Source: Paludibacteraceae bacterium (GTDB lineage: Bacteria; Bacteroidota; Bacteroidia; Bacteroidales; Paludibacteraceae). Taken from it: 6,094 bases of DNA. The stretch lies in NCBI GenBank assembly GCA_947471245.1, contig CANIXM010000128.1, positions 1 through 6,094 of the forward strand. The letters are read 5' to 3'. Positions 1 through 6,094 of the stretch are shown here, one piece after another; the stretch's first letter is position 1; each line of letters starts with the position of its first letter. The translations under genes were made by a program, and so were the position numbers. The notes under the pieces were generated by a model. The model worked only from the letters and a program-made list of their open reading frames with translations. It was not told where the DNA came from and did not search any database.

Positions 1-1256
1 AGCAGTCGCTCGAAAACGACCTGTCAACTTACAGTTCGCACCTGCTGAACATGAAATTTTTCATCAAAAATAGCACTGCCAACACCCTTTTACTCATTGA
101 TGAATTTGGTACAGGCACCGAGCCCATGATAGGTGGTGCAATAGCCGAAGCCACGCTCGAACGGTTTAATCGTAACCAGGCTTTTGGCGTGATCACCACT
201 CACTATACCAACTTGAAACACTACGCCGATGCGGCTGAGGGTGTGGTCAATGGTGCCATGCTGTATGACCGTCAGCACCTTCAACCACTTTTTCAGTTGC
301 AAATTGGTAATCCGGGAAGTTCGTTTGCTGTGGAGATAGCCCGTAAGATTGGTTTGCCCGAAGACTTAATCCAAGATGCCAGCGACAAAGTGGGAGCGGA
401 GCACCTCGATTATGACAAGCACCTGCAAGACATTGTCCGCGACAAACGCTACTGGGAAAACAAGCGCCAGCAGATTCGCCAAAAGGAAAAGCGGGTGGAA
501 GAGCTGGTTGCCAAGTACGAATCCGAACTGGAGGACATCAACCGCAAGCGCAAGGAAATCACCAATCAAGCCAAGGCAGAAGCACAATCGATGCTCAAAG
601 ATGCCAATGCAAAAATTGAAAATACCATTCGCGAAATAAAAGAAACGCAGGCGGACAAAGAGCGTACGCAGGCAGTGAGAAAGGAGCTCGAGGAGTTTAA
701 GAAAAAAATAGCTCCACAACAGCCAGCCAAACCCGAACTCAAAAAAACCGCTACCAAAAGTACTGCTCCCGACGGGCAGAAACTTCCGATGGTGGTAGGC
801 GCACACGTTAGAGTGACAGGTCAGCAAGCCACAGGTGTCATCATCGAGCTACAGGACAAGCAAGCACTGGTGGCGTTTGGTAATCTGAAATCGACCGTCA
901 AACTATCCAAACTGGAAGTGGTCTCCAACAACCAAATCAAAAAAGAAGCTGGTAAATACGACTCACTAAAAGCCACCGCTGCTACCGACGAGGTGCGTCA
1001 GCGCAAACTCACTTTCTCGTCAGACATCGACGTGCGCGGCATGCGTGGCGACGAAGCCCTGCAAGCGGTGATGTATTTCATAGACGATGCGGTGATGGTG
1101 GGAGTGACAGGCGTGAGAATCCTTCACGGCACTGGCACTGGCATCCTTCACCAGCTCATCCGCCAATACCTCAACACCGTTCCTGCTGTAAAAAACTTCC
1201 GCGACGAACATGTACAGCTCGGAGGAGCAGGGATTACTGTGGTGGAGATGGAGTGA
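1..1256 (+). CDS. mutS2: MutS2 ATPase/endonuclease, C-terminal half (5' end outside window)
   Basis: This is the C-terminal 417 residues of MutS2; the family is usually about 780-830 aa, so the start lies outside. The frame is open from base 3, and the ATG at 51 is internal. Residues are counted from that first codon. Seen: the end of the ABC signature region (SLENDLSTYSSH, 2-13), Walker B/D-loop IDEFGTGTEP with Asp33-Glu34, the switch histidine in ITTHYTNLK (His67), a long charged coiled coil (about 140-235), a small beta-rich KOW/SH3-like segment (about 262-308), and a Smr nuclease domain (about 341-417) with DVRGMRG at 343-349 and HGTGTG at 375-380, ending GGAGITVVEME. Known for the family: a dimeric ATPase that suppresses homologous recombination or rescues collided ribosomes, the Smr domain cutting nucleic acid; it is not a mismatch-repair MutS. 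All visible motifs look intact. The gene converges with the HTH gene, 64 bp away, with no clear terminator between. Its composition is balanced, unlike the AT-rich genes to its right. Confidence 0.95.
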   Translation, partial: QSLENDLSTYSSHLLNMKFFIKNSTANTLLLIDEFGTGTEPMIGGAIAEATLERFNRNQAFGVITTHYTNLKHYADAAEGVVNGAMLYDRQHLQPLFQLQIGNPGSSFAVEIARKIGLPEDLIQDASDKVGAEHLDYDKHLQDIVRDKRYWENKRQQIRQKEKRVEELVAKYESELEDINRKRKEITNQAKAEAQSMLKDANAKIENTIREIKETQADKERTQAVRKELEEFKKKIAPQQPAKPELKKTATKSTAPDGQKLPMVVGAHVRVTGQQATGVIIELQDKQALVAFGNLKSTVKLSKLEVVSNNQIKKEAGKYDSLKATAATDEVRQRKLTFSSDIDVRGMRGDEALQAVMYFIDDAVMVGVTGVRILHGTGTGILHQLIRQYLNTVPAVKNFRDEHVQLGGAGITVVEME

Positions 1257-1320
1257 GATGGGGGCTTTTGGTAGCAGATATTCTAGAACGAAATTCAGTT
1301 TTGTAGATAATAATGTCGTA

Positions 1321-1635
1321 TTACTGTCCAACGCTGATGTTTAGGTTGGCTAATTCTACTTGGAATTTAACTTTTGCATGTAATGCAGTAAAAACCCTTA
1401 ATAATGTGTCCATTGTCACATTACTTGCGTTGTTCTCTAGTCGTGAAATTTGAGCTTTTTGAACGCCAATAAGTTTACCTAATTCTGCCTGAGTCAAATT
1501 GCGTTCTTGACGGGTTTGTTTGATTGCTTTTCCGATTAAGTCCATTTGAAGTTCATACTCGAAAAGGTCTCTTTCCGCAGTTCCTATCTTCCCGATAAGT
1601 TCGTCCTGCACTTGATCTAATATGTATGTTTTCAT
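1321..1635 (-). CDS. HigA-like XRE-family HTH antitoxin/repressor, without an adjacent toxin gene
   Basis: A 104-aa cytoplasmic DNA-binding protein. Residues 1-32 form an acidic helical lead (KTYILDQVQDELIGKIG). Residues 35-90 are a lambda-repressor-like HTH, with LTQAELGKLIGV then QKAQISRLEN as helices 2-3 and TMDTLLRVFTAL as the following helices. The C-terminus ends in the beta-strand KVKFQVEL often seen in HigA antitoxins. Family knowledge: Bacteroidota proteins of this build usually follow a HigB/Gp49-type RelE-fold toxin, neutralise it and repress the operon. Here no toxin-like reading frame lies in the 218 bp upstream or the 64 bp downstream, so it is an orphan antitoxin or a solitary autoregulator. 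The ATG at 1635 is the natural start: it precedes the conserved N-terminus and sits about 21 nt below a TAnnTTTG box. Leader is A-rich without Shine-Dalgarno sequence. Fold confidence is high; pairing with a toxin is unproven. Confidence 0.9.
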   Translation of the reverse strand: MKTYILDQVQDELIGKIGTAERDLFEYELQMDLIGKAIKQTRQERNLTQAELGKLIGVQKAQISRLENNASNVTMDTLLRVFTALHAKVKFQVELANLNISVGQ

Positions 1636-1656
1636 GTGTTATTTTATTCAACGTAA

Positions 1657-1664
1657 CAAAGGTA
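1657..1664 (-). promoter_or_regulatory. Bacteroidota -7 promoter box for the HTH gene
   Basis: On the - strand these bases read TACCTTTG, a perfect match to the Bacteroidota sigma-ABfr -7 consensus TAnnTTTG. Initiation would fall near 1650, leaving a short leader of about 15 nt before the ATG at 1635. A -33 TTTG element is not exact; TTTCG at 1687-1683, about 18 nt upstream, is the nearest candidate and lies inside the palindrome. The direct repeat GTAACAAA (1653-1660 and 1662-1669, + strand) overlaps the box. Confidence 0.7.
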
Positions 1665-1694
1665 ACAAAAGTTTCGTTTTAACGAAACTTTTGT
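1665..1694. promoter_or_regulatory. Perfect 14-bp-arm palindrome, probable HigA-type operator
   Basis: The arms ACAAAAGTTTCGTT (1665-1678) and AACGAAACTTTTGT (1681-1694) are exact reverse complements around a 2-bp TT centre. The element directly abuts the -7 box and fills the -7/-33 spacer, so a dimeric repressor bound here would block the promoter. Inference: it is the autoregulatory operator of the HTH protein encoded just downstream. Such dyads are standard for HigA-like repressors. It is unlikely to be a terminator, because the following bases on either strand are not a T-run placed after a gene end. Confidence 0.75.
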
Positions 1695-1853
1695 GTCGAT
1701 TTATTTTGTCTGGATTGTTGAAAAGCAAAGTCACCAGAGAGAGTAAAACTGCCGGAATGCACGTCATCCAGCCTGTGAACATAGGCGTGTTTTTCTAGTT
1801 TTTTTTTGTTTTCATTTTATAAACTAGCAATTCAATTTCAAGCTTTGTCTTTT
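1695..1853. other. Intergenic region with imperfect hairpins between the DUF2971 and HTH genes
   Basis: No gene is supported here. The stretch holds GC[c]GGA[a]TG-cacgt-CATCC[a]GC (1751-1772, imperfect stem), then GCCTGTGAACATAGGC (1771-1786, inverted repeat with one G-T wobble) followed on the + strand by GTGTTTTTC, and CTAGTTT (1795-1801) paired with AAACTAG (1821-1827) around an AT-rich 19-nt loop. The last lies 27 bp beyond the DUF2971 stop and might help terminate it, but no T-run follows on the - strand. The 1745-1790 patch is GC-richer than its surroundings, as in the other gaps. No remnant of a HigB-type toxin could be read in any frame. Confidence 0.4.
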
Positions 1854-3155
1854 TTATTTCTTTATTCTAAAAGTATTTTCGTCTAGTTTCTCAAGTATAA
1901 TCTTTATGGTGCTGCGTTTAAATGATTTTCTTGGATCAAAATTATCACAGATATATAATTTGTCATTGTAATTTTCATATAAGAAGTTTATGAATTTACT
2001 ATTCGTTGGTTCTTCGTCTGTGTCCTCTAATCTATAAATACTTTCACCTTTAATTTCGGCAATATTCTTACCATTAAAGAAACGCTGACCTAATACAATC
2101 GATTTTACGACATCTTTACCATAATAAATATTTCGTTCAACCTTTCCCTTTTTATCTTCTAAAGGATAAATCAATTTACGAGGAATACCAAAACTTTCGG
2201 CATAACATACTAATCTCCATTCTTCTTCATATTTCCAATCAGCTTTTTTTATATTTAATGCATATAGAACTGGAATGTCTGGTGACAGAAATTCTTTAGA
2301 ACAAAAATCAATCATCTCTATATTTTCGACATACTGAACAGGCATAAAGACATAGTTGTTTATTTCCTTGTTGTAATATACAATTTCGCTTATTAGTTTG
2401 TCTATATTGAATTCTACACAAAATCCATACTCAGTTGAGTAATGAGCCCACATTAATGTGTTTAACTCATTTTTTGATAGCGATATAATTCCACTTCTGT
2501 CTGTGTGTATTTCCCAAAACTTAGATTTTATTTCTTTGAAATTATTATTTCTGTCAGTAGAGTATGATACTTCTTTTGGTAAATCATGAAATTCAAAAAA
2601 GTCATTATATCTTTTCTCTGTCAGACCACTAAAATCCCAAAGCATACTTGAGAAATCCATTGGGTCATTTAGGTGGTATGGGTGGCTGCAAAACAAGTAA
2701 TTATTTATAATAGCCTCTCTGTTAAATTTACTGTTTGAGTAATATTTATATACAGTTTTAGAGCTTTCCAATGGGTGCTTAACTTTATGACAATTAAAGT
2801 TGTCTAATACATAACACCAATCTTTGTAGTTGTATTCCATATTATTGAAATATTCTATTTTGTATGGATATTCCTTCGAATGTTTATGGAACTTACCTCC
2901 ATTAGCCTTATAACTTGTTGTACAGACAATAAAATCGTTGTTATTCTCAAAAATCATTACAATTAAGTCATGTGAAATTGGGTCGACTTCACCAACAATA
3001 AAGTTTTTCTCAATTCCATCAATTTGAAGGCTTACTGAATAGATTTTATAATCCAAAGCAATCCTTTCACCTTTCTCTTTAAGGTACTCTATTGAAGATT
3101 TATAAACTTCATCGGCTTGTTTCGCATCTTCTATTGGTGGTATAAAAAACTTCAT
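1854..3155 (-). CDS. DUF2971-domain protein with an extra N-terminal domain
   Basis: A 433-aa soluble protein of unknown biochemical function. Residues 1-110 are a separate small alpha/beta domain opening MKFFIPPIEDAKQADEVYKS, a type of start I recognise from small Bacteroidota domains of unknown role. The rest matches DUF2971: YKYYS (136-140), FCSHPYHLNDPMDF (155-168, the family's 'F..P..lNDP.D' block), ISLSKN followed by MWAHYS (235-240) and GFCVEF (244-249), then DWKYEEEWRLV (306-316, the 'W.yE.EWR' block) and YYGKDVVKSIVLG. DUF2971 proteins are common in accessory and defence regions, but their role is not established. An ATG exists 30 codons further upstream (3245), but that extension is read out of the inverted repeat at 3177-3267. 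The ATG at 3155 has AAGGAAA just before it and begins the conserved domain, so I chose it. The codons are AT-rich. The gene appears intact, ending in TAA. Confidence 0.88.
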   Translation of the reverse strand: MKFFIPPIEDAKQADEVYKSSIEYLKEKGERIALDYKIYSVSLQIDGIEKNFIVGEVDPISHDLIVMIFENNNDFIVCTTSYKANGGKFHKHSKEYPYKIEYFNNMEYNYKDWCYVLDNFNCHKVKHPLESSKTVYKYYSNSKFNREAIINNYLFCSHPYHLNDPMDFSSMLWDFSGLTEKRYNDFFEFHDLPKEVSYSTDRNNNFKEIKSKFWEIHTDRSGIISLSKNELNTLMWAHYSTEYGFCVEFNIDKLISEIVYYNKEINNYVFMPVQYVENIEMIDFCSKEFLSPDIPVLYALNIKKADWKYEEEWRLVCYAESFGIPRKLIYPLEDKKGKVERNIYYGKDVVKSIVLGQRFFNGKNIAEIKGESIYRLEDTDEEPTNSKFINFLYENYNDKLYICDNFDPRKSFKRSTIKIILEKLDENTFRIKK

Positions 3156-3176
3156 TTTCCTTTTTTTTAGAATGGA

Positions 3177-3267
3177 ACCTAACGATAGTGTAGGTGTTCC
3201 ACGCCAACGCACTGCACAGACACTGGCCAAAAGGTTGTGGCGCATGTGCCATGAGCGGTTGTTAGCA
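3177..3267 (-). repeat. Long imperfect inverted repeat, attC-like, ahead of the DUF2971 gene
   Basis: Read on the - strand, CTAAC (within TGCTAAC, 3267-3261) pairs with GTTAG at the other end (GTTAGGT, 3183-3177). Inside, CGCCACAAC pairs with GTTGGCG if a 2-nt AC bulge is allowed, and the two flanks between outer and inner arms are both 18 nt. The end GTTAGGT fits the integron core-site consensus GTTRRRY and lies 21 bp before the next start codon, as in a gene cassette. The other end fits RYYYAAC only in its last five bases, and 18-nt spacers are longer than the 5-6 nt usual in attC. The patch is GC-richer than both neighbouring genes. It could equally be a dispersed intergenic repeat. No integrase is in view. 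Confidence 0.45.
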
Positions 3268-3279
3268 GTTTGCCCTTTT

Positions 3280-5238
3280 TTATATTCTATCTTGTATCAC
3301 TTTTGATATTTTCAAGTCATCTTGAATTTTCAACATTGCTAAAAATAATAACTTTAAATATGTGAAGTACGCATATTCGTGTTTATGAATTTCGTCTGGA
3401 CTTGCTTGCGTGCCGTGTAAGTAACTATTTCTTAAATCTAAACCATTACTGAACTTTTTGTTCAGGAAATAATTAAAATATGCTTGTTCAGGTTTTGAAA
3501 ATAACGAACTTTCAAAGAATACGATGTTTTCAATTTCCATTTGTTTAGCTTCTTGTCTGAAATCAATTGAATAATGAAAGACTGAAGCTACTTCATTGAG
3601 ATACAAATCTTTTAAGATTACTAATCAAATAGGATTTGAAATTTGTATAAAATCATTTATGTCTATTGAGATAAACCCGTTATCTATAAGGTGATTTAGT
3701 TTTAGTTTTTGGTGTTCCTCATAATTATTGAATTTTACTTGTTCTTTTGCAATTAGATCAAAAAAATTATGATATTGTTTTTCTTTGAATGGTTCAATAT
3801 ATGCAAGAAGAGTTTGGTCAGAAAAAAATAAATTCACACACCCAACCATTACTGTATTTTTTTTATTAAAATACATGTACTTTTTTTCATTTAGGCTAGG
3901 AATATCTTTTATAGCAGATGGGGCAGAGGAAATTTGTAAAAGTTCAAAATCAATATTTCCATCTTCAACGAAAAGTTTAAATTGTTTTAATACAGATTCA
4001 AATTCTGGTGCTAATAATCTCACTTTTTCAAAGTATGAATTTGTTGCAGTTGGAATATTGAAACTTGCATTGTCAGCAAAATCATATTCCTCTTGAAAAG
4101 CTGTGCTAAAAACAAAATTTAAAATATTTTCCAATGAACTATTTAAGTCGCATACAATTTTGTTGTAACTATAAATCTGAGCTTGAGATGTCATTTCCGA
4201 TAATGAAAATGCGGTTCCTCCTCTATATTCGTTTTGAGAGTGGATGCCCATGAATCTCTCAAATATACTCATTTGACTTTTTTTGCTTACAAGATTTATT
4301 CTGTTTTGCTTGTCTAGATATTCAAATAAATATTTGAAATTAAGAAATAACGAGTATGGGTTTTTATTTTTCTTGATAAAGTCTAAACTATATGAATAAT
4401 TTACAATATGTTCATCATCAATAAAACCATCTTTTATTTTAGTTGCATTCTCCGGGAAACTTATAGATACGCCATATTTTACCCCTCCTTGTTCAGCGAA
4501 TAGTTTCTCGGTTTCACTTTCGTGTAAACGCTTTGCTTTTAGTCTTGTTTTGTCAGAAATTCTAAAATCACTACCTTTTCTAGAATTTTCAATTAGCTCT
4601 ATATAGTTTAAATTTATATGGTTGGAATCTAAATATTCTAAAACAATATTTTCTTTGTCTTCAATAGTTAAGCTTTTTGGAACGAACATTTGAATATCGT
4701 TAAATTCATTTTTAGCTTCGTATATAGAAAGCAATATTTCTGCAGATTGAGAATATGTTAATAAGAAATTTTTTATCTCTGAATCGTAATATTCAACTAA
4801 ATTCTTATGTGTAAGAATTCTATGAATAATGTGTGGTTCTTTTGTTAAAATGATGCTGAAATTTATTTTTGATATTCGTTTTGATACATCTTGATTATTA
4901 ACTAATTCCCAAAATGAATTAATGTATTCACGATATAAAGTATCGTAGTGTAGAACAATATTACTGTCATTAATATTTGATATAAATTGGCATACAATTT
5001 TACCATACTCCGTTGCTTTTAGTTTATAATCTGCAATATCGTCTTGTGTCCAACCATTTAAATACAATCCATTGTCGATATACTTCTTTATGTTGTATAA
5101 TTCTAAAATATCATTAATGTCAGAGTAAGTAGATTTAGTTGGGGCTTTTAAAATATCTTCTCCTTTTTTGAGTTGAAAACCACCTGCCATATCTTCTTTT
5201 GAATAGAATACTACTTTATTTAAATTTGCTTCGTGCAT
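3280..5238 (-). pseudogene. Long HEPN/DUF4209-like protein gene interrupted by an in-frame TGA
   Basis: One reading frame of 653 codons is broken only by TGA at 3627-3625 (codon 538). Before the stop are 537 aa of mostly helical, charged sequence that I do not recognise. After it, in the same frame, come 114 aa: LVILKDLYLNEVASVFHY, then FESSLFSKPEQAYFNYFLN and GLDLRNSYLHGTQ, ending in TAA at 3282-3280. Codons 603-609 (RNSYLHG) match the RNxxxHG signature of DUF4209 and the R-x4-H core of HEPN ribonucleases. The join reads ISNPI-stop-LVILKDLYLNEV without loss or gain of sequence, so a single substitution (for example CGA or AGA to TGA) explains it. Translation of the 3' part alone from the TTG at 3606 has no support. 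The ATG at 5238 is the first start after an upstream in-frame TAA (5253-5251). If the TGA terminates, the 537-aa product lacks the catalytic motif; suppression or sequencing error remain possible. Known for the family: HEPN proteins commonly act as RNases in toxin-antitoxin and abortive-infection systems. Confidence 0.75.
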
Positions 5239-5286
5239 ATCATTAGTTTTTTAGGGTGACTGCTAAGGACTGAGGCTATGGGCAGG

Positions 5287-5315
5287 GGCGGATTGCGGGC
5301 GATTTCCTGTCCGCC
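5287..5315. repeat. GC-rich hairpin upstream of the HEPN-like gene
   Basis: GGCGGA (5287-5292) and TCCGCC (5310-5315) form a 6-bp stem with a 17-nt loop. CAGG (5283-5286) and CCTG (5306-5309) offer an alternative pairing. The surrounding patch, about 5254-5316, is strikingly GC-rich between two AT-rich genes and also carries a GACTG direct repeat (5258-5262 and 5268-5272). It lies 49-77 bp upstream of the ATG at 5238. Its role is unknown; it may be part of a dispersed intergenic repeat. Confidence 0.4.
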
Positions 5316-5318
5316 GAT

Positions 5319-5417
5319 ATGAAAGTTCTTACTAATAATGTGAAATTTGATATTGCAAAGAAGCCTTGCTTTTTAACACGCCGTAGTGAGAAATTACGGC
5401 GAACAGAAGATTACTAA
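5319..5417 (+). other. Possible 32-codon small ORF or coding remnant, + strand
   Basis: An ATG opens a 32-codon frame (MKVLTNNVKFDIAKK..., ending RRTEDY and TAA), which is also open for 15 codons upstream back to a TGA at 5271. It runs against the neighbouring genes and overlaps the hairpin at 5379-5401, which encodes the RRSEKLRR part. The mixed, protein-like composition is suggestive, but an open frame this short occurs readily by chance. No ribosome binding site or promoter is evident. I do not assign a function. Confidence 0.2.
5379..5401. terminator. Hairpin downstream of the HNH gene, possible terminator
   Basis: CGCCGTA (5379-5385) and TACGGCG (5395-5401) are exact reverse complements, a 7-bp stem with a 9-nt loop, 31 bp beyond the HNH stop codon. 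On the - strand it is followed by TGTTAAAAAGC rather than a T-run, so intrinsic termination is only a possibility; it may instead belong to the intergenic repeat. Confidence 0.35.
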
Positions 5418-5428
5418 CACTTAGTGTT
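5416..5428. repeat. Short palindrome immediately after the HNH stop codon
   Basis: AACACT-T-AGTGTT is a perfect 6-bp-arm palindrome beginning 3 bp after the HNH TAG on the - strand. It could act in mRNA 3'-end stability or mark a cassette boundary; the sequence alone does not decide. Confidence 0.4.
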
Positions 5429-5431
5429 CAA

Positions 5432-6094
5432 CTAAAATTTTGATTCGTCCTCACTCACAATTATGTTCTCTGTTTTATTGTAATTAATGAAAGCTTCTAA
5501 TACTGTCCATTTTTTCCACGTACTTCCTTTTTGAATAGGTTCTCCAAAAATTTCTACACACGCTAATTTGATTTGTTTTTTCATCTCATAACTAGGTTCT
5601 TGTTTTCCTGTTAGAGCTTTGTAGATTATTCCTATTGAAATGACGTAGCTACTTAACTTTTCTATCTGAAGGCGTAGGTTTGAATCAGTTAAAATTTTGT
5701 TTTTGATTTCATCTATTTTTGATTTATTTGTACTCGTTATTAATTCTTCTTTTTGCAAATTAAATAAAATCATCAATTCTGTTATCAACTGGTCATGATT
5801 TTTCTTTTTTAAACTATAATCTACAAGTGAATGTTTAATGATTTCATCTCTTTGAAGCTTGTCTTCATGATTTTGAGTGATTTTTAACATCACATTTTCC
5901 AAGTACTTGTAACATTCAATATATGTAGATGCATCAAGAAATTCAAAGGGTAATTTATCTCTTTTTTTTCGATTACATTCTTTGCATGTAGGCAGTAAAT
6001 TCCATGGAAAATCTTGTCCGCCTTTGGCTATTGGAAAAAAATGGTCGATTTCAATTTTAGCTCTAATATTTCCCGCATATAAATCTTTCTTACA
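5432..6094 (-). CDS. HNH endonuclease, N-terminus outside window
   Basis: The frame is open from the window edge to TAG at 5434-5432, giving 220 residues (counted from the edge); the TTG at 5902 is internal, not the start. Residues 13-47 form a zinc-type HNH fold: KIEIDHFFPIAKGG with Asp17-His18 (the general-base histidine), NLLP with Asn32, then CKECNRKKRDK with Cys37-x-x-Cys40 and Asn41 and the basic tail. Cys1 is probably half of an earlier Cys pair whose other member is outside the window. Residues 65-220 are a helical C-terminal region (KITQNHEDKLQRDEIIK..., later STWKKWTVLEAFINY) that I cannot assign; it may bind a partner or set specificity. HNH folds of this kind cut DNA in restriction, defence and mobile elements. 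Whether an ATPase or other partner gene lies upstream cannot be seen. AT-rich composition matches its - strand neighbours. Confidence 0.88.
   Translation of the reverse strand, partial: CKKDLYAGNIRAKIEIDHFFPIAKGGQDFPWNLLPTCKECNRKKRDKLPFEFLDASTYIECYKYLENVMLKITQNHEDKLQRDEIIKHSLVDYSLKKKNHDQLITELMILFNLQKEELITSTNKSKIDEIKNKILTDSNLRLQIEKLSSYVISIGIIYKALTGKQEPSYEMKKQIKLACVEIFGEPIQKGSTWKKWTVLEAFINYNKTENIIVSEDESKF

Noticed and set aside
366..827. Open frame on the - strand opposite mutS2, with others at 90-302, 566-757 and 1020-1331
   Set aside because: They are antisense shadows of the mutS2 coding sequence; the coiled-coil codons give long leucine- and phenylalanine-rich reverse frames.
1640..1853. 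A hidden HigB-type toxin upstream of the antitoxin gene
   Set aside because: Frames I translated here give only short, unfamiliar peptides, including a roughly 45-codon + strand open stretch ending near 1798; none has RelE/Gp49 features.
3156..3245. A 30-codon N-terminal extension of the DUF2971 protein from an upstream ATG
   Set aside because: It is read out of the GC-rich inverted repeat, does not resemble the protein, and the ATG at 3155 has a better leader and opens the conserved domain.
3280..3606. A separate 108-aa gene starting at a TTG
   Set aside because: It is in the same frame as the long gene upstream, and its sequence continues that protein across a single TGA; no independent start signal is seen.
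3625..3627. TGA read as tryptophan under an alternative genetic code
   Set aside because: mutS2 ends in TGA exactly where the Smr domain ends, and only this one internal TGA occurs, so the standard code is more likely.
3785..4096. Open frame on the + strand inside the HEPN-like gene
   Set aside because: It is antisense to a longer, better supported coding frame and has no recognisable protein character.
1..6094. CRISPR arrays, tRNA or rRNA genes, complete insertion sequences
   Set aside because: No regularly spaced repeats, no cloverleaf or rRNA-like stretch, and no transposase or integrase frame could be seen.

Overview
The window looks like chromosomal DNA of a member of the Bacteroidota; the genus cannot be fixed. 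Three things point there. The MutS2 carries the form of Walker B/D-loop (IDEFGTGTEP) that I associate with this phylum. The clearest promoter element is a perfect TAnnTTTG -7 box. Translation starts sit in A-rich leaders with little or no Shine-Dalgarno sequence.

Layout. The left fifth (1-1256, + strand) is the C-terminal half of mutS2, a housekeeping gene of balanced base composition, running in from outside the window. Everything to its right is on the - strand, convergent with mutS2, and visibly AT-rich. Read in their own direction (right to left) these genes are: a truncated HNH nuclease gene (6094-5432); a long gene (5238-3280) with one in-frame TGA that cuts off a C-terminal HEPN/DUF4209-like RNase motif; a DUF2971 protein with an extra N-terminal domain (3155-1854); and a HigA-type HTH antitoxin with no toxin beside it (1635-1321).

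The gaps between the AT-rich genes hold GC-richer patches with inverted repeats: a long imperfect, attC-like repeat at 3177-3267, hairpins and a palindrome at 5287-5428, and hairpins at 1751-1827. Upstream of the antitoxin gene a perfect 14-bp-arm palindrome abuts the -7 box, which strongly suggests autorepression.

How the parts fit. The right-hand four-fifths reads as an accessory cargo region next to mutS2, made of separate single-gene units (nuclease, HEPN protein, DUF2971 protein, orphan antitoxin) of the kinds often met in anti-phage defence islands. The spacing of 110-220 bp with structured DNA between genes argues against one tight operon and for stepwise gene acquisition. No complete known defence system can be named from the sequence alone. 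The points that most deserve checking are the in-frame TGA before the HEPN motif, the toxin-less antitoxin with its operator, and whether the intergenic inverted repeats recur elsewhere in the genome.
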